This document shows positions 30,101 to 38,162 of a stretch of DNA of 64,000 nucleotides, piece by piece (the first letter of the stretch is position 1; each line of letters starts with the position of its first letter). A program made the translations under genes and the position numbers. This DNA comes from Azorhizobium sp965227945 (GTDB lineage: Bacteria > Pseudomonadota > Alphaproteobacteria > Rhizobiales > Xanthobacteraceae), in NCBI GenBank assembly GCA_965227945.1, contig CBDDGQ010000005.1:1364001-1428000 (forward strand), written 5' to 3'. The notes under the pieces were generated by a model that searched no databases, had not been told where the DNA came from, and saw only the letters and a program-made list of their open reading frames with translations.

Positions 30101-33100
30101 TGAAGAGACTGGCCAGTCGGTGGTCACCGCCATCGGCGAGCGCCTGGGCGAGATCGAGCAGGTGCTGGACGCCCGCGCCCAGAGCCTGACCCAGACCCTG
30201 GATGCCCGCGCCAGCGACTTCACCCGCGCGGTCACCGAGGGCACGCAGTCGGCCAACGCCGCCTTCGAGCAGACCACCCATTCGGTCGCCGCGGTCATTG
30301 ACGAGCGCCTGGGCCGGATCGAGGAGACCCTGGACCAGCGCACCCAGTCGCTGACCCAGACCCTGGCAGAGCGGGCCACCGACTTCACCCGCGTGATCAC
30401 CGAGAGCACCCGCAACGCCAGCGTGGCGTTCGAGCAGAGCAGCGAAGCGGTCGCTCTCACCATCGATCAGCGCCTCGGCCAGATCGAACAGGCCCTGGAC
30501 GCCCGCGCCCAGAGCCTGACCGAGACCCTGGAGACCCGCGCCAACGAGTTCACCCGCGTGGTGACCGAAGGCACGCGCAACGCCAGCGAAGCCTTCGAGC
30601 AGTCCAGCGAGGCGGTCACCATCACACTGGACCAGCGCCTCGGCCGCATCGAGCAGACGCTGGAGCAGCGCACCCAGGCGATCACCGAGACCCTGGCCAA
30701 CCGGACGGTGGACTTCGCCCGGGCCATCACCGAAGGCTCGCGCAGCGTCACCGAAGTCCTCGACCAGTCGGTGGATGCCCTCGACACCTACTTCGCCGTG
30801 CGCAGCAAGGCGCTGGGCGAGGTGCTCACGGAACGGGCCGAGGCGGTCAGCGACGCCATCGGCGCGCGGGCGCAGGATATCGCCGGCGTGCTGGACGGCC
30901 GTGTGGCGCGGATCGAGCAATTGGTCACCGGCCGGCTGGAGGGCATTTCCACCCTCATCGAACAGCGCGGCCTGGCGGTCGCCGATGCGCTCGCCGGACG
31001 GGTAGAGGACGTCACCGCCCTCCTCCGCAGCGAGGCGGGCGAAGTGGAACACAGCCTGGGCAGTCTGGCCGAGAGCGTGGGTCGCTCGCTGTCCGCGCAG
31101 GCGGAAGGCGTGGCCGCGACCCTGCGCACCAGCGCCGGCCAGGTGGAATTCAGCCTCGGCAGCCTGTCGGAAAACGTCGGCCGCTCGCTGACCGCGCAGG
31201 CGGACCAGGTGGCCACCACCTTGCAGAGCAGCGCCAGCCAGGTGGAACAGAGCCTGGGCAGCCTCGCCGATACGGTCGGCCGCTCGCTGACCGCCCAGGC
31301 GGAAGGCGTGTCGGTGGCCGTGCGCACGGGCGCCGGGGAAATGGAACAGAGCCTCAGCGCCCTGGCCGACAATGTGGGCCGCTCGCTCTCGGTCCAGGCC
31401 GAGGGGGTCTCGACCACATTGCGCACCAGCACCGGCGAGATGGAGCAGACCCTCACGGCTCTGGCCGACAACGTGGGCCGCTCGCTCTCGGTGCAGGCCG
31501 ACGGTGTCGCGACCACCTTGCGCTCCAGCACTGGCGACATGGAACACACCCTCACCACCCTGGCCGACACCGTGTCCCGCGCGCTGGAAGTCCAGACGCA
31601 CGCGATGTCCACCACCCTGCGCACCGGCGCCGGCGAAGTGGAGCAGAGCCTGGGCGCCCTGGCGACCACGGTTGGCCAGACCCTCGCCAACCAGGCCGAC
31701 ACCGCCGCCGCCACGTTGCGGTCCGGTGCCGGCAAGGTGGAGCAGCGCCTCAACGCCCTGGCCGAGAGCGTCGGCCAGTCCATGACTGGGCATGCGGACG
31801 AGATGTCCGCCGCCATCACCGCCCGCCTGTCGGAGATCGCCGCGCTGTTCGACGACAAGAACGGCACCTTCCTCGGCACCCTGGAAGCCAGCAGCCAACG
31901 GGCCGTCGCCGAGATCACCGCGGCCAACCAGCAACTGCGGGGCGACATCCAGGGCATTCTGGACCGCTTGGCGGCGACCAACGGGGACTTCCAGGCCGCC
32001 ATGGGCGGCGTGCTGGAGAACCTGACCCAGTTCGAAGGCGGCTTCGCCGACAAGGTGGGCACCTTGCGCTCCAGCGTGGATCGCATCGGCAGCTCCGCCG
32101 ACTCCACCGTTCAGCGTCTCGACGGCCAGGTGCAGAGCCTCCAGGCGGTCGCCGGCGCCACCCTCACCGAGATCGCCAGCCTCACCGAGCGCTTCGAGGC
32201 GCAGGGCCGCTTGGTGCTCCAGGCGTCCGAAGCCCTGGGACAGGCCCACACCCACGTGGACACCACCCTCACCAGCCGACGCGCCGCCATCGAGGAGCTC
32301 AGCGCTACCCTGACCCAGCGGGTCCAGGATCTGGACAGCGGATTGACCGCCTTCCAGGCCAGCGTCGAGGACAGCCTGCAGGCCGCCCAGGCCCGCACCC
32401 GGCAGATCGCGGCGGTCGTCGCCGACACCACGGCCGCTTCCGCCAAGGCCATCGATGGACAGCACAATGCGCTGCGCACCGCCGCCGATGCGGAGCGCGT
32501 CCGCCTCACCGAGATGCTGAAGGCCAGTTACGATGCGGCCCTCAGCGACGTGAACCGCTTGTTCGAGGAAGGCGGCCGCCGCTTCCTGACCGTTGCCCGC
32601 GACTTGAAGGGTGCGGCCGGAGAGGTGCAGCAGTCCATCGAGCTGGCGCGCGAGGAAATGAAGCGCGGCATTCTGGAATTGCCGAACGAGACCGAGGCCA
32701 GCGCCGCCACCATGCGCCGCGCCGTGGCGGAACAGATCAAGGCTCTGGCGGAGCTGAACGAGATTGTCGCCCGCCAGGGACAGTCTCTGGACGTGGCCGG
32801 GGCCACCACCCGCGTCATCGCCCGCACCGCGCCGCCCACCGTGCCGCGGGATGCCGAACCTGCGGTGCCGGCGCCCATGGGTCCGGCGCGCGAGGTGCAG
32901 ACCCGCCCGCTCCCCGCCCGGGAAATCGCGCCCCGTGAGGTTCCGGCCCGCGAGTTGCCCGCCCAGGCCGCCCGTGAGCCGGCCCCGGCGCCGCGCGAGC
33001 CGGCTCCCGCCCCGCGTCAGCGGATCGAAGCGGCGCCACAGACCGAAGGCGGGCGCCGTCCGGCCCCCCGCCGGATCGAACCTCCCGTCGTCGAGCGGCC

Positions 33101-33644
33101 CGCGACGGAACCCCGCCCGGTGGCCGACGCCCGTCCCACCGAGCCCCGCGGACCGGCGCAGCGGCCGGCCGCCCCGCGGGAAGCGGAAGGGCGCACCGGC
33201 TGGTTGTCGGAGCTCCTGGCCCGCGCCTCCGGCGACCTGGAAGAAGCCAAGGCCGAGCCGGTGGCACGCTCCAGCCCGCGGCCGCCGCGTCCCCATCACC
33301 ACATGATTGAATCCCTGGATTCTCTCTCCGTGGATATCGCCCGCATGATCGACCATCAGGCGGCGGTGGAATTGTGGGAGCGCTACAAGCGGGGCGAACG
33401 CAATGTGTTCACGCGGCGCCTCTACACCATGCAGGGCCAGCAGGCCTTCGAGGAACTGCGCCGCAAGTACCGCTCGGACGCCGAGTTCCATGAAACCGTG
33501 GACCGCTACATCGCCGAGTTTGAGCGCCTGCTCGACCAGGTGGCCGCCGATGACCGTGGCAACGTGCTGACCAAGACCTATCTCACCTCGGATACGGGCA
33601 AGGTCTATACGATGCTGGCCCACGCCGCCGGCCGCTTCGAATAA
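27171..33644 (+). CDS. Giant membrane-anchored hendecad-repeat protein, probable growth pole ring protein (GPR/RgsE-like)
   Basis: A 2157-residue protein. A proline/glutamine-rich cytoplasmic head (about 1-90) is followed by two membrane segments (about 93-115 and 132-155). From residue 258 to 1555 it is one unbroken 11-residue repeat, hydrophobic at positions 1 and 5. This contains ten 55-residue units (671-1220) and eight 33-residue units (1292-1555). A helical tail, a Pro/Arg-rich linker (about 1890-2030) and a C-terminal domain beginning near IESLDSLSVDIARMIDHQ complete it. Size, membrane anchor and apolipoprotein-like repeats match Agrobacterium GPR and Sinorhizobium RgsE, which organise polar growth as a ring. 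That identity comes from recall of the family, not from alignment. ATG 27171 has AGAGG 11 bases upstream. Another long coiled-coil polarity protein is possible. Confidence 0.75.
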   Translation: MKSPRKIQDPTEAALSAIQEALTLQLDAADPARPAPQTEDLPAPPPPQAQPPQQQRPNRRPRMDVAERRAANDDRQTIGQLLAALQRRSSAAPYWWALVGSAVWIAIGCTLALATQRSAFAEISSVESLLASPALLVILAGIFLPPLGFFGTASVVRRTRDLQLIARSMTEVALRLAQPELIGTEAVVTVGQAVRREVAAMGDGVDRTIARAAELETVVRNEVSILERAYEDNEIRIRNLIEELQAERQNILIHSDRLREGIIDADNLLSHEVQDVADKVNASVMSAAERVTTLFQQKGDHITETLTRVGEAMIDSLNAKGTELIDRLQLTGSDIRNELTHSSDVVSAALKARTEELATNLLASSTEVTDLVARWSEDVRANADATRQALTEALIESSAQVTDEMSVRAAEVNSAFRSTAESVVFEFSNRGGELVRKVQDTGERVAETIAQRGSDIADRIEMTGTRIHEDVTARGETLQQQLSETADRVVDAMDRAGGALADTLVVKSDEITQTFIQTSGELSERLDAVASDVSNALGTQGEKFNGSFRLTADQLVAALATNSDALEQMLTTRLSALDETVSVRGVELAERIGQDSAMVAKAVQDSLAAFDTTIRVNGPELVDHISERIDAVTETLRGTLSDLDQRLNTTSDTVASVIDSRLSHVEEVLDGRSQSLTQTIEGRTAELTRAMTEGSRAAAEALDQTTQAVSAAIDERVARIEQSLGASADTLSEVLESRAGEFSRLVAEGTREARAAFEQTSDAVAATIDGRLGRIEHVLDERARSLTSTLEARTIDFTRAVTEGTRTANAAFEETSEAVAATIDARLSRVEQVLNERTQSLTQTLDARASDFTRAVTEGTQAATAAFEETTDAVAANIDARLSRVEQVLDERTQSLTQTLDARASDFTRAVTEGTQAATAAFEETTDAVAANIDARLSRVEQVLDERARSLTQSLDARAADFTRLMTDGTQAATAAFEETGQSVVTAIGERLGEIEQVLDARAQSLTQTLDARASDFTRAVTEGTQSANAAFEQTTHSVAAVIDERLGRIEETLDQRTQSLTQTLAERATDFTRVITESTRNASVAFEQSSEAVALTIDQRLGQIEQALDARAQSLTETLETRANEFTRVVTEGTRNASEAFEQSSEAVTITLDQRLGRIEQTLEQRTQAITETLANRTVDFARAITEGSRSVTEVLDQSVDALDTYFAVRSKALGEVLTERAEAVSDAIGARAQDIAGVLDGRVARIEQLVTGRLEGISTLIEQRGLAVADALAGRVEDVTALLRSEAGEVEHSLGSLAESVGRSLSAQAEGVAATLRTSAGQVEFSLGSLSENVGRSLTAQADQVATTLQSSASQVEQSLGSLADTVGRSLTAQAEGVSVAVRTGAGEMEQSLSALADNVGRSLSVQAEGVSTTLRTSTGEMEQTLTALADNVGRSLSVQADGVATTLRSSTGDMEHTLTTLADTVSRALEVQTHAMSTTLRTGAGEVEQSLGALATTVGQTLANQADTAAATLRSGAGKVEQRLNALAESVGQSMTGHADEMSAAITARLSEIAALFDDKNGTFLGTLEASSQRAVAEITAANQQLRGDIQGILDRLAATNGDFQAAMGGVLENLTQFEGGFADKVGTLRSSVDRIGSSADSTVQRLDGQVQSLQAVAGATLTEIASLTERFEAQGRLVLQASEALGQAHTHVDTTLTSRRAAIEELSATLTQRVQDLDSGLTAFQASVEDSLQAAQARTRQIAAVVADTTAASAKAIDGQHNALRTAADAERVRLTEMLKASYDAALSDVNRLFEEGGRRFLTVARDLKGAAGEVQQSIELAREEMKRGILELPNETEASAATMRRAVAEQIKALAELNEIVARQGQSLDVAGATTRVIARTAPPTVPRDAEPAVPAPMGPAREVQTRPLPAREIAPREVPARELPAQAAREPAPAPREPAPAPRQRIEAAPQTEGGRRPAPRRIEPPVVERPATEPRPVADARPTEPRGPAQRPAAPREAEGRTGWLSELLARASGDLEEAKAEPVARSSPRPPRPHHHMIESLDSLSVDIARMIDHQAAVELWERYKRGERNVFTRRLYTMQGQQAFEELRRKYRSDAEFHETVDRYIAEFERLLDQVAADDRGNVLTKTYLTSDTGKVYTMLAHAAGRFE
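29181..30830 (+). repeat. Ten tandem 165-bp (55-residue) super-repeats
   Basis: Units start at 29181, 29346, 29511, 29676, 29841, 30006, 30171, 30336, 30501 and 30666. Each begins near [E/Q/A]R[T/A]QSLT and ends with EQ-hydrophobic-LD. Units 4 and 5 are identical over all 55 residues. Each unit is five hendecads. Confidence 0.93.
31044..31835 (+). repeat. Eight tandem 99-bp (33-residue) super-repeats
   Basis: Units start every 99 bases from 31044 to 31737. The pattern is [V/M]E-x-[S/T]L-x-x-L (first hendecad), then VGRSL-like (second), then a segment such as VATTLRSSTGD (third). All eight keep the three-hendecad phase without insertions. Confidence 0.93.
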
Positions 33645-33668
33645 GCGGGCGCATCGATGGGATGACGA

Positions 33669-33702
33669 GACGGCGCGGAGCAATCCGCGCCGTCGGCGTT
33701 TT
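33669..33702 (+). terminator. Intrinsic terminator after the giant gene
   Basis: An 11-bp perfect stem GACGGCGCGGA and its complement around a GCAA tetraloop is followed by GGCGTTTT. It lies 25 bases beyond the stop codon of the 2157-codon gene. The T-run is short and displaced, but the stem is very stable. Confidence 0.75.
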
Positions 33703-33805
33703 GAGGGCGTCTCGGGACCCTTTCCCCTCGTCGCCATGCTTCATCGGTAGCGGCGAGACGCTTCAACCGGCCGGCACAGCAGGGCCACCCGCACAGGACA
33801 CATCC

Positions 33806-34420
33806 ATGAGTTCCGCCACCGGCGATCGCCACAAGACGTATGAAGACGCGCTGGCACTACTGCTGGGAACGCTCTTCGTCTCACTGGGGATGTTGATCTA
33901 TGCCAAGACCACGCTGGCCGTTGGGGGGCTCGCCGGTCTGGCGCTGCTGCTGAGCTACATCACCCCCGTCGGCTTCGGCCTCATCTTCTTCGCCATCAAC
34001 CTGCCCTTCTATGTGCTGGCGGTGAAGCGGATGGGCTGGGCCTTCGCGTTGCGCACCTTCGTGGCCGTGGGCCTGGTGTCGCTGTTCTCGCGGCTGAGCA
34101 GCGGATGGGTGGAGTTCTCCCATCTCGACCCGCTCTACGCGACCGTCATTGGCGGGGGCCTGATGGGCACCGGCCTGCTCATGCTGTTTCGCCATCGCAC
34201 CGGGCTTGGCGGGATCAATATCCTGGCGATCTACCTGCAGGAGGGCTGGGGCATTCGCGCCGGCTATTTCCAGCTCGGCATCGACCTTGCCATCATGGTC
34301 GCCGCGCTGTTCGTCCTGCCATGGGATCGCTGGCCGTTGGCCGTGCTCGGGGCAGTGATCGTCAATCTGATCCTGGCGATCAATCACAAGCCCGGCCGGT
34401 ATCAAGGCATCAGCCTTTAG
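33806..34420 (+). CDS. YitT family membrane protein
   Basis: A 204-residue inner-membrane protein with five or six hydrophobic segments of the YitT/DUF161 type. Recognisable blocks are ALLLGTLFVSLGMLIYAKT, GGLAGLALLLSYITPVGFG, INLPFYVLAVKRMGWAFALR and GGGLMGTGLLMLFRHRTGLG near the middle, followed by GGINILAIYLQEGWG. The transport role of this family is not established. The ATG at 33806 has AGGA nine bases upstream; the longer frame to 33662 overlaps the terminator and is rejected. It stands alone between the giant gene and the Mla operon. Confidence 0.82.
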   Translation: MSSATGDRHKTYEDALALLLGTLFVSLGMLIYAKTTLAVGGLAGLALLLSYITPVGFGLIFFAINLPFYVLAVKRMGWAFALRTFVAVGLVSLFSRLSSGWVEFSHLDPLYATVIGGGLMGTGLLMLFRHRTGLGGINILAIYLQEGWGIRAGYFQLGIDLAIMVAALFVLPWDRWPLAVLGAVIVNLILAINHKPGRYQGISL

Positions 34421-34491
34421 GCCTCACCGAGAAATCCGGGTCGGGCGGGACCCACCCCGTCAAGGTCCACTGGACGTCGCCCCGCGAGGCG

Positions 34492-35094
34492 TCAGCCCTG
34501 GGCGGCGGAGGCCCAGCGCACGAGGTCGATCAGCACCTGATTGCTGGCCTGGTCGAGCCCGGCGGTGGCGCTGGCGCCGCTGACGCTGGCCAAGGGCACG
34601 CGCGCGCTGAAGATCTTGGCCGCGAGAATGCGGCCGCTGGCGATCCCGATGAGCTTGGCGGAAATCTCCACCACGGCGAAGGTGCCCTCGGGGAGAACCT
34701 TCACGCCGAACATGCGCACATCGGTATTGAGCTGGTAGTCGCCCGACACGCCGTCGCCGGGTCGCGACACGCGGCGCAGCTTGCTACCGTTCTCGAACGC
34801 CTGGATCATCCGGGCCTGGAGCAGCGACGACAGCCGGTCGCTCCATTGCGCATCGGGCAGGTAGGTGAGCTGACCGGGCGCCGGCTCCACCACGATCTTT
34901 TCAGAATCTAACACCGCCAGCGCGGTCGGCGCCACCACGATCAGCTGACCGTTGGTGCCGCCCCGGGCGGAAAAGTCGCGCGGTGCAGAGAGGTCGAAGG
35001 TCGGCAAAGGGGGCGGGGAGCAAGCCGCCAGGGCGGTTGCACACGCCACCATCACTGCGGTGGCGGCAAAACGGCGGGCGGAAAGCTTGCGCAT
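34492..35094 (-). CDS. ABC-type transport auxiliary lipoprotein (Mla/Pqi-associated)
   Basis: A 200-residue lipoprotein: basic start MRKLSARR, hydrophobic core, and lipobox LAAC followed by SPPPLPTFDLSAPRDF. The body resembles the ABC_trans_aux domain (LIVVAPTALAVLDSEKIVV, LPDAQWSDRLSSLLQARMIQAFENG), the outer-membrane partner of MCE transporters in rhizobia, analogous to PqiC. ATG 35094 is chosen; an in-frame ATG at 35118 is possible but places acidic residues ahead of the signal. It is the last gene of the mlaE-mlaF-mlaD-like operon, 30 bases after the MlaD gene. Confidence 0.82.
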   Translation of the reverse strand: MRKLSARRFAATAVMVACATALAACSPPPLPTFDLSAPRDFSARGGTNGQLIVVAPTALAVLDSEKIVVEPAPGQLTYLPDAQWSDRLSSLLQARMIQAFENGSKLRRVSRPGDGVSGDYQLNTDVRMFGVKVLPEGTFAVVEISAKLIGIASGRILAAKIFSARVPLASVSGASATAGLDQASNQVLIDLVRWASAAQG

Positions 35095-35124
35095 GTCAGA
35101 ACCTGCGTCGCGAGTCATGCGCCA

Positions 35125-36048
35125 TCACCGTCGGTTATATTCGGGTATCGCGCTGCCGCCGAAGATGAACTGTCGGGGATTACGCTCCAAATTCTTGAAT
35201 ACACGCTCGATTTCCGAAAGGGTACGGCGCCCGTCCACAGCCAGCGCTTCATATTGGCGCAGACCCGGACCCGTGAACTTGCTCAGTTCGGCTGTCAGCA
35301 GCGCGGTGCGTTGATCGAGGTTCTCCGCCAGCTTGCGCACGGAGGTGGCCGCGTCCGTAGCCTGGGCCAGCAGGCCGTCCTTGTCGCCGGACGCATGCTG
35401 CAGGTTGACCACCACCACATCCACCTTCTTCGCCAGATCGGTCAGCTGGACCATGATGTCGTTGGCGTTCTTGACCAGCGTTCCAATGTCCTCGGAGCGG
35501 TCCGACAGCGCTTTGCTGAAGGTCTCCACATTGGCGATGATCTCCGAGACCTGCTTGGGATCGACCGAATCCAGAATGACATTGATGCGCGCAGCCACCC
35601 CTTGCGCCGTCTGGATCAGCCCGGACATGCCGGTGCCGCCGTCCGCCTCGATGCGCGGAATGCCGTTGGGGCCGGGGGGAATGGGCGGCGCCTTGGCCGA
35701 GCCGCCGCGCACGCTCACCGCCACGATGCCGGTGATGCCCTGGGATTCCAGGCCGGCCTTGGCATCGGACAGGATGGGAACGTCATTGCGCACGCCGATG
35801 CGCACCAGCACCTGGTCCGGAGCACCGGGAACCAGGGCCAGTTCCGTCACCTGTCCCACCGGAATGCCATTGAACAGGACCGCATTGCCCTGACGCAATC
35901 CGCTGACCGAGCCCTGGAACAGGATCTCGAAGATCTTGCGGGTATTGCTGTCCTGTGGGCCCGCGAACCAATAGACGAACACGAAAGCGGCCGCGATCAC
36001 TGCCAGAGTGAACGCACCGATGATGGTATAATTGGCCCGCGTCTCCAT
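35125..36048 (-). CDS. MlaD/MCE-family lipid transport protein
   Basis: A 307-residue periplasmic protein anchored by one N-terminal helix (YTIIGAFTLAVIAAAFVFVYW). The MCE domain spans about residues 40-120: FQGSVSGLRQGNAVLFNGIPVG and VLVRIGVRNDVPILSDAKAGLE. A helical tail follows. Such proteins form hexameric rings that carry phospholipid between the inner and outer membranes. Spacing to the ATPase gene is 13 bases, and it ends 30 bases before the lipoprotein gene, so the operon is tight. Confidence 0.92.
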   Translation of the reverse strand: METRANYTIIGAFTLAVIAAAFVFVYWFAGPQDSNTRKIFEILFQGSVSGLRQGNAVLFNGIPVGQVTELALVPGAPDQVLVRIGVRNDVPILSDAKAGLESQGITGIVAVSVRGGSAKAPPIPPGPNGIPRIEADGGTGMSGLIQTAQGVAARINVILDSVDPKQVSEIIANVETFSKALSDRSEDIGTLVKNANDIMVQLTDLAKKVDVVVVNLQHASGDKDGLLAQATDAATSVRKLAENLDQRTALLTAELSKFTGPGLRQYEALAVDGRRTLSEIERVFKNLERNPRQFIFGGSAIPEYNRR

Positions 36049-36061
36049 GCCGAATCTCGCC

Positions 36062-36874
36062 TTAACGCGCTGCCTGAACCGCCCGAGCGCGGGCGCCGTG
36101 GAAATAGGCTCGCAACCAAGGATGTTGCGATTCCATCATTGTCTCGATCGTACCTTGCGCGATCACTTTACCATCGGCCAATGCCGCGATTCGATCGCAG
36201 ACGGTGTGAAGGCTATCAAGATCGTGCGTTACCATGAAAACGGTCAGGCCCAAAGTCTGCTGCAGGGTCCTGATCAGTTCATCGAAATCGCCGGCGCCAA
36301 TCGGATCAAGGCCCGATGTGGGTTCGTCGAGAAAGACAATTTCCGGATCGAGAGCCAGCGCGCGCGCCAAAGCCGCACGCTTGATCATGCCGCCGGAGAG
36401 TTCCGACGGCAGCTTCTCACCGACATCAGGCTTGAGCCCCACCATCTCGATCTTGGCGAAGGCGATCTCGTCCATCATCCGCTGCGACAGGCGCAAGGTC
36501 TCCCGCAGCGGAAACTGGATGTTCTGCTTGACCGTTAGGGAGGAGAACAGCGCCCCCTGCTGGAACAGCACGCCCCATCGCCGCTCCACCGCCGAGCGCT
36601 CACGCTCGGTCAGCGTGTCGAGGTCCTGACCGAACACCTCGACCGTGCCGGAGGTCTTCGGCACCAGACCGAGGATGGTGCGGGTGAGCACCGATTTGCC
36701 ACCACCGGACGTGCCGACGAAGCCGAGGATCTCGCCGCGGTAAACGTCCAGGTTGAGGTGATCAAGAATGACCCGATCCCCGAAGCCGACCACGATGTCA
36801 CGCACACTGATGATGACCTCGCGGCTGATCTGCCGGCGGCGGGGCGAGGCGGCGGAGGGCGTTACGGCATCCAT
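36062..36874 (-). CDS. MlaF-like ABC transporter ATP-binding protein
   Basis: A 270-residue cytoplasmic ATPase powering the MCE lipid transporter. Walker A is GTSGGGKSV, the signature is LSGGMIKRAALARAL, and Walker B is EIVFLDEPTSGLDP, with the switch histidine in MVTHDLDSL. The family-specific form of the signature (SGGMIKR) is that of MlaF proteins. The C-terminus may contact the permease. It lies nine bases after the permease gene and before the MlaD gene. Confidence 0.94.
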   Translation of the reverse strand: MDAVTPSAASPRRRQISREVIISVRDIVVGFGDRVILDHLNLDVYRGEILGFVGTSGGGKSVLTRTILGLVPKTSGTVEVFGQDLDTLTERERSAVERRWGVLFQQGALFSSLTVKQNIQFPLRETLRLSQRMMDEIAFAKIEMVGLKPDVGEKLPSELSGGMIKRAALARALALDPEIVFLDEPTSGLDPIGAGDFDELIRTLQQTLGLTVFMVTHDLDSLHTVCDRIAALADGKVIAQGTIETMMESQHPWLRAYFHGARARAVQAAR

Positions 36875-36883
36875 ATCCCCGCC

Positions 36884-38011
36884 TCACATATTGATCGAGG
36901 CGAAGAACATGGCGAACAACCCGTCCACCACGATCACCAGGAAGATGGCCTTCACCACGGAGGCCGTGGTGTGCTGGCCCAATGATTCCGCGCTCCCGCC
37001 CACCCGCAGGCCTTCCATGCAGCCGACGATGCCGATGATCGCTGCCATGAACGGCGCCTTGATCATCCCAACCTCGAACTGCTCCAGGGTGATGGCCTCC
37101 TTCAGCCGGCCGATGAACACGTCCGGGGCAATGCCGCCGTAGAACCAGGCGACAATCCCGCCGCCCACCAGCGCAGCGATGGAGCCAATGAAAGTGAGCA
37201 GCGGCAATGCGATGATCAGAGCGATCAGGCGCGGCACCACCAGCACCTCGATCGGGTCGAACCCCATCACCCGCAAGGCATCCACTTCCTCGCGCATGCG
37301 CATGGAGCCGAGTTCGGCGGTGTAGGCGCTGCCCGAGCGGCCGGCGATCATGATGGAGACGATGAGCACCCCCAGTTCGCGCAGTACCAAGACGCCCACC
37401 ATGTCGACCACATAGATGTCGGCGCCGAACCTGCGGAAATTGAAGATGCCCTGCTGCGACAGGATGCAGCCGATCAGGAAGGTGATCAGGACGATGATGG
37501 GAACCGCGCGAAAGCCCACCCGATCGACCTGATTGACCATGGAGGTGAACCGGAACGAGCGGGGCCGCGACAGGGTGCGCAGGAACGCGGCCATCACTGC
37601 CCCGATGAAATTCATCAGGGCCAGGGCGTCTTCCCCGATGTTGAACATCTCCCGGCCGATGCGCTCGAACACCCCGGCGGTCTTGCGCTCGGGCGGCGGC
37701 GGCTCGCGGCCGGTCCGGGTCATCTCGTCGATGAGCACGGTATAGCAGGGGTTGAGGCCAATCACCTCGGCCTGCACGCCCTGGGTCTGCCAAGTTCGGC
37801 GCAGGCGCTCCAGCAGAAGCGCGCCGAAGGTATCCATCTTCTGCACGTCGGACAGGTCGATTTCCACCGCCCGCGCTTCGGCGTGGGCACCGGACTGTTT
37901 GCTGACCGCCTGCTCCAGTTCATCGGCGAACTCGGAGGTCCACGCGCCATGCCCCTCGACCTTGAGATGGTCGCCATCGGCGTGGACGTCGAGCAGCAAT
38001 GTGTTGGCCAA
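36884..38011 (-). CDS. MlaE-like lipid ABC transporter permease with N-terminal STAS-like domain
   Basis: A 375-residue protein. Residues 1-95 form a soluble STAS-like domain (VEIDLSDVQKMDTFGALLLERL), which in E. coli is a separate subunit, MlaB; fusion to the permease is common in rhizobia. The MlaE membrane part follows, with EELGSMRMREEVDALRVMGF-type sequence (here AELGSMRMREEVDALRVMGF) and SAESLGQHTTASVVKAIFLV. It is the first gene of the four-gene transporter operon and is divergent from dipeptide epimerase, with 151 bases between them. Confidence 0.93.
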   Translation of the reverse strand: MANTLLLDVHADGDHLKVEGHGAWTSEFADELEQAVSKQSGAHAEARAVEIDLSDVQKMDTFGALLLERLRRTWQTQGVQAEVIGLNPCYTVLIDEMTRTGREPPPPERKTAGVFERIGREMFNIGEDALALMNFIGAVMAAFLRTLSRPRSFRFTSMVNQVDRVGFRAVPIIVLITFLIGCILSQQGIFNFRRFGADIYVVDMVGVLVLRELGVLIVSIMIAGRSGSAYTAELGSMRMREEVDALRVMGFDPIEVLVVPRLIALIIALPLLTFIGSIAALVGGGIVAWFYGGIAPDVFIGRLKEAITLEQFEVGMIKAPFMAAIIGIVGCMEGLRVGGSAESLGQHTTASVVKAIFLVIVVDGLFAMFFASINM

Positions 38012-38046
38012 ACAGGTCTCCTGCGGCGGGACTCATCCCTTGAGGA

Positions 38047-38070
38047 CGAGTATCCCCATGCTCATACTCG
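38047..38070. other. Spaced dyad CGAGTAT-N10-ATACTCG in the mla/epimerase gap
   Basis: A perfect 7-bp inverted repeat with a 10-base centre lies between the two divergent starts, about 35 bases from the MlaE start. Its shape fits a dimeric repressor site more than a terminator, as there is no T-tract. Confidence 0.4.
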
Positions 38071-38162
38071 GACCACCGCACCGCGTCGAGATGCGGTAAG
38101 TCTCAGCTGCAACGCAGCAGATTCGCGTCAGTTCCATCTTACCATTTTTATGTGCGAACCCG

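Larger units (their letters stand above)
27942..31835 (+). repeat. Unbroken 118-unit hendecad (33-bp) coding repeat
   Basis: Counting residues, hydrophobic positions fall at 258, 269, 280, 291 and so on in steps of 11. The register predicts exactly L676 (first 55-mer), V1226 and V1292 (first 33-mer), since 676-291=35x11 and 1292-291=91x11. Each 11-mer reads hydrophobic-x-x-x-hydrophobic-x6, rich in Thr, Ser, Ala and Glu. No skip residue occurs over 1298 residues. Confidence 0.88.

Noticed and set aside
29102..30463. A second antisense frame of 453 codons within the repeat array
   Set aside because: Same cause: the 165-bp periodicity repeats any open stretch ten times. It is extremely Arg/Ser-rich and not protein-like.
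29181..31835. Regular repeats considered as a CRISPR array or satellite
   Set aside because: Units are 165 and 99 bp, contiguous, in frame and coding; there are no spacers and no cas genes.
28140..33737. A 1865-codon open frame antisense to the giant gene, Gly/Gln/His-rich
   Set aside because: It mirrors the GC-rich codon pattern of the sense repeats, has no family resemblance and has no ribosome-binding site. Repetition of the sense units keeps stop codons out of this frame.
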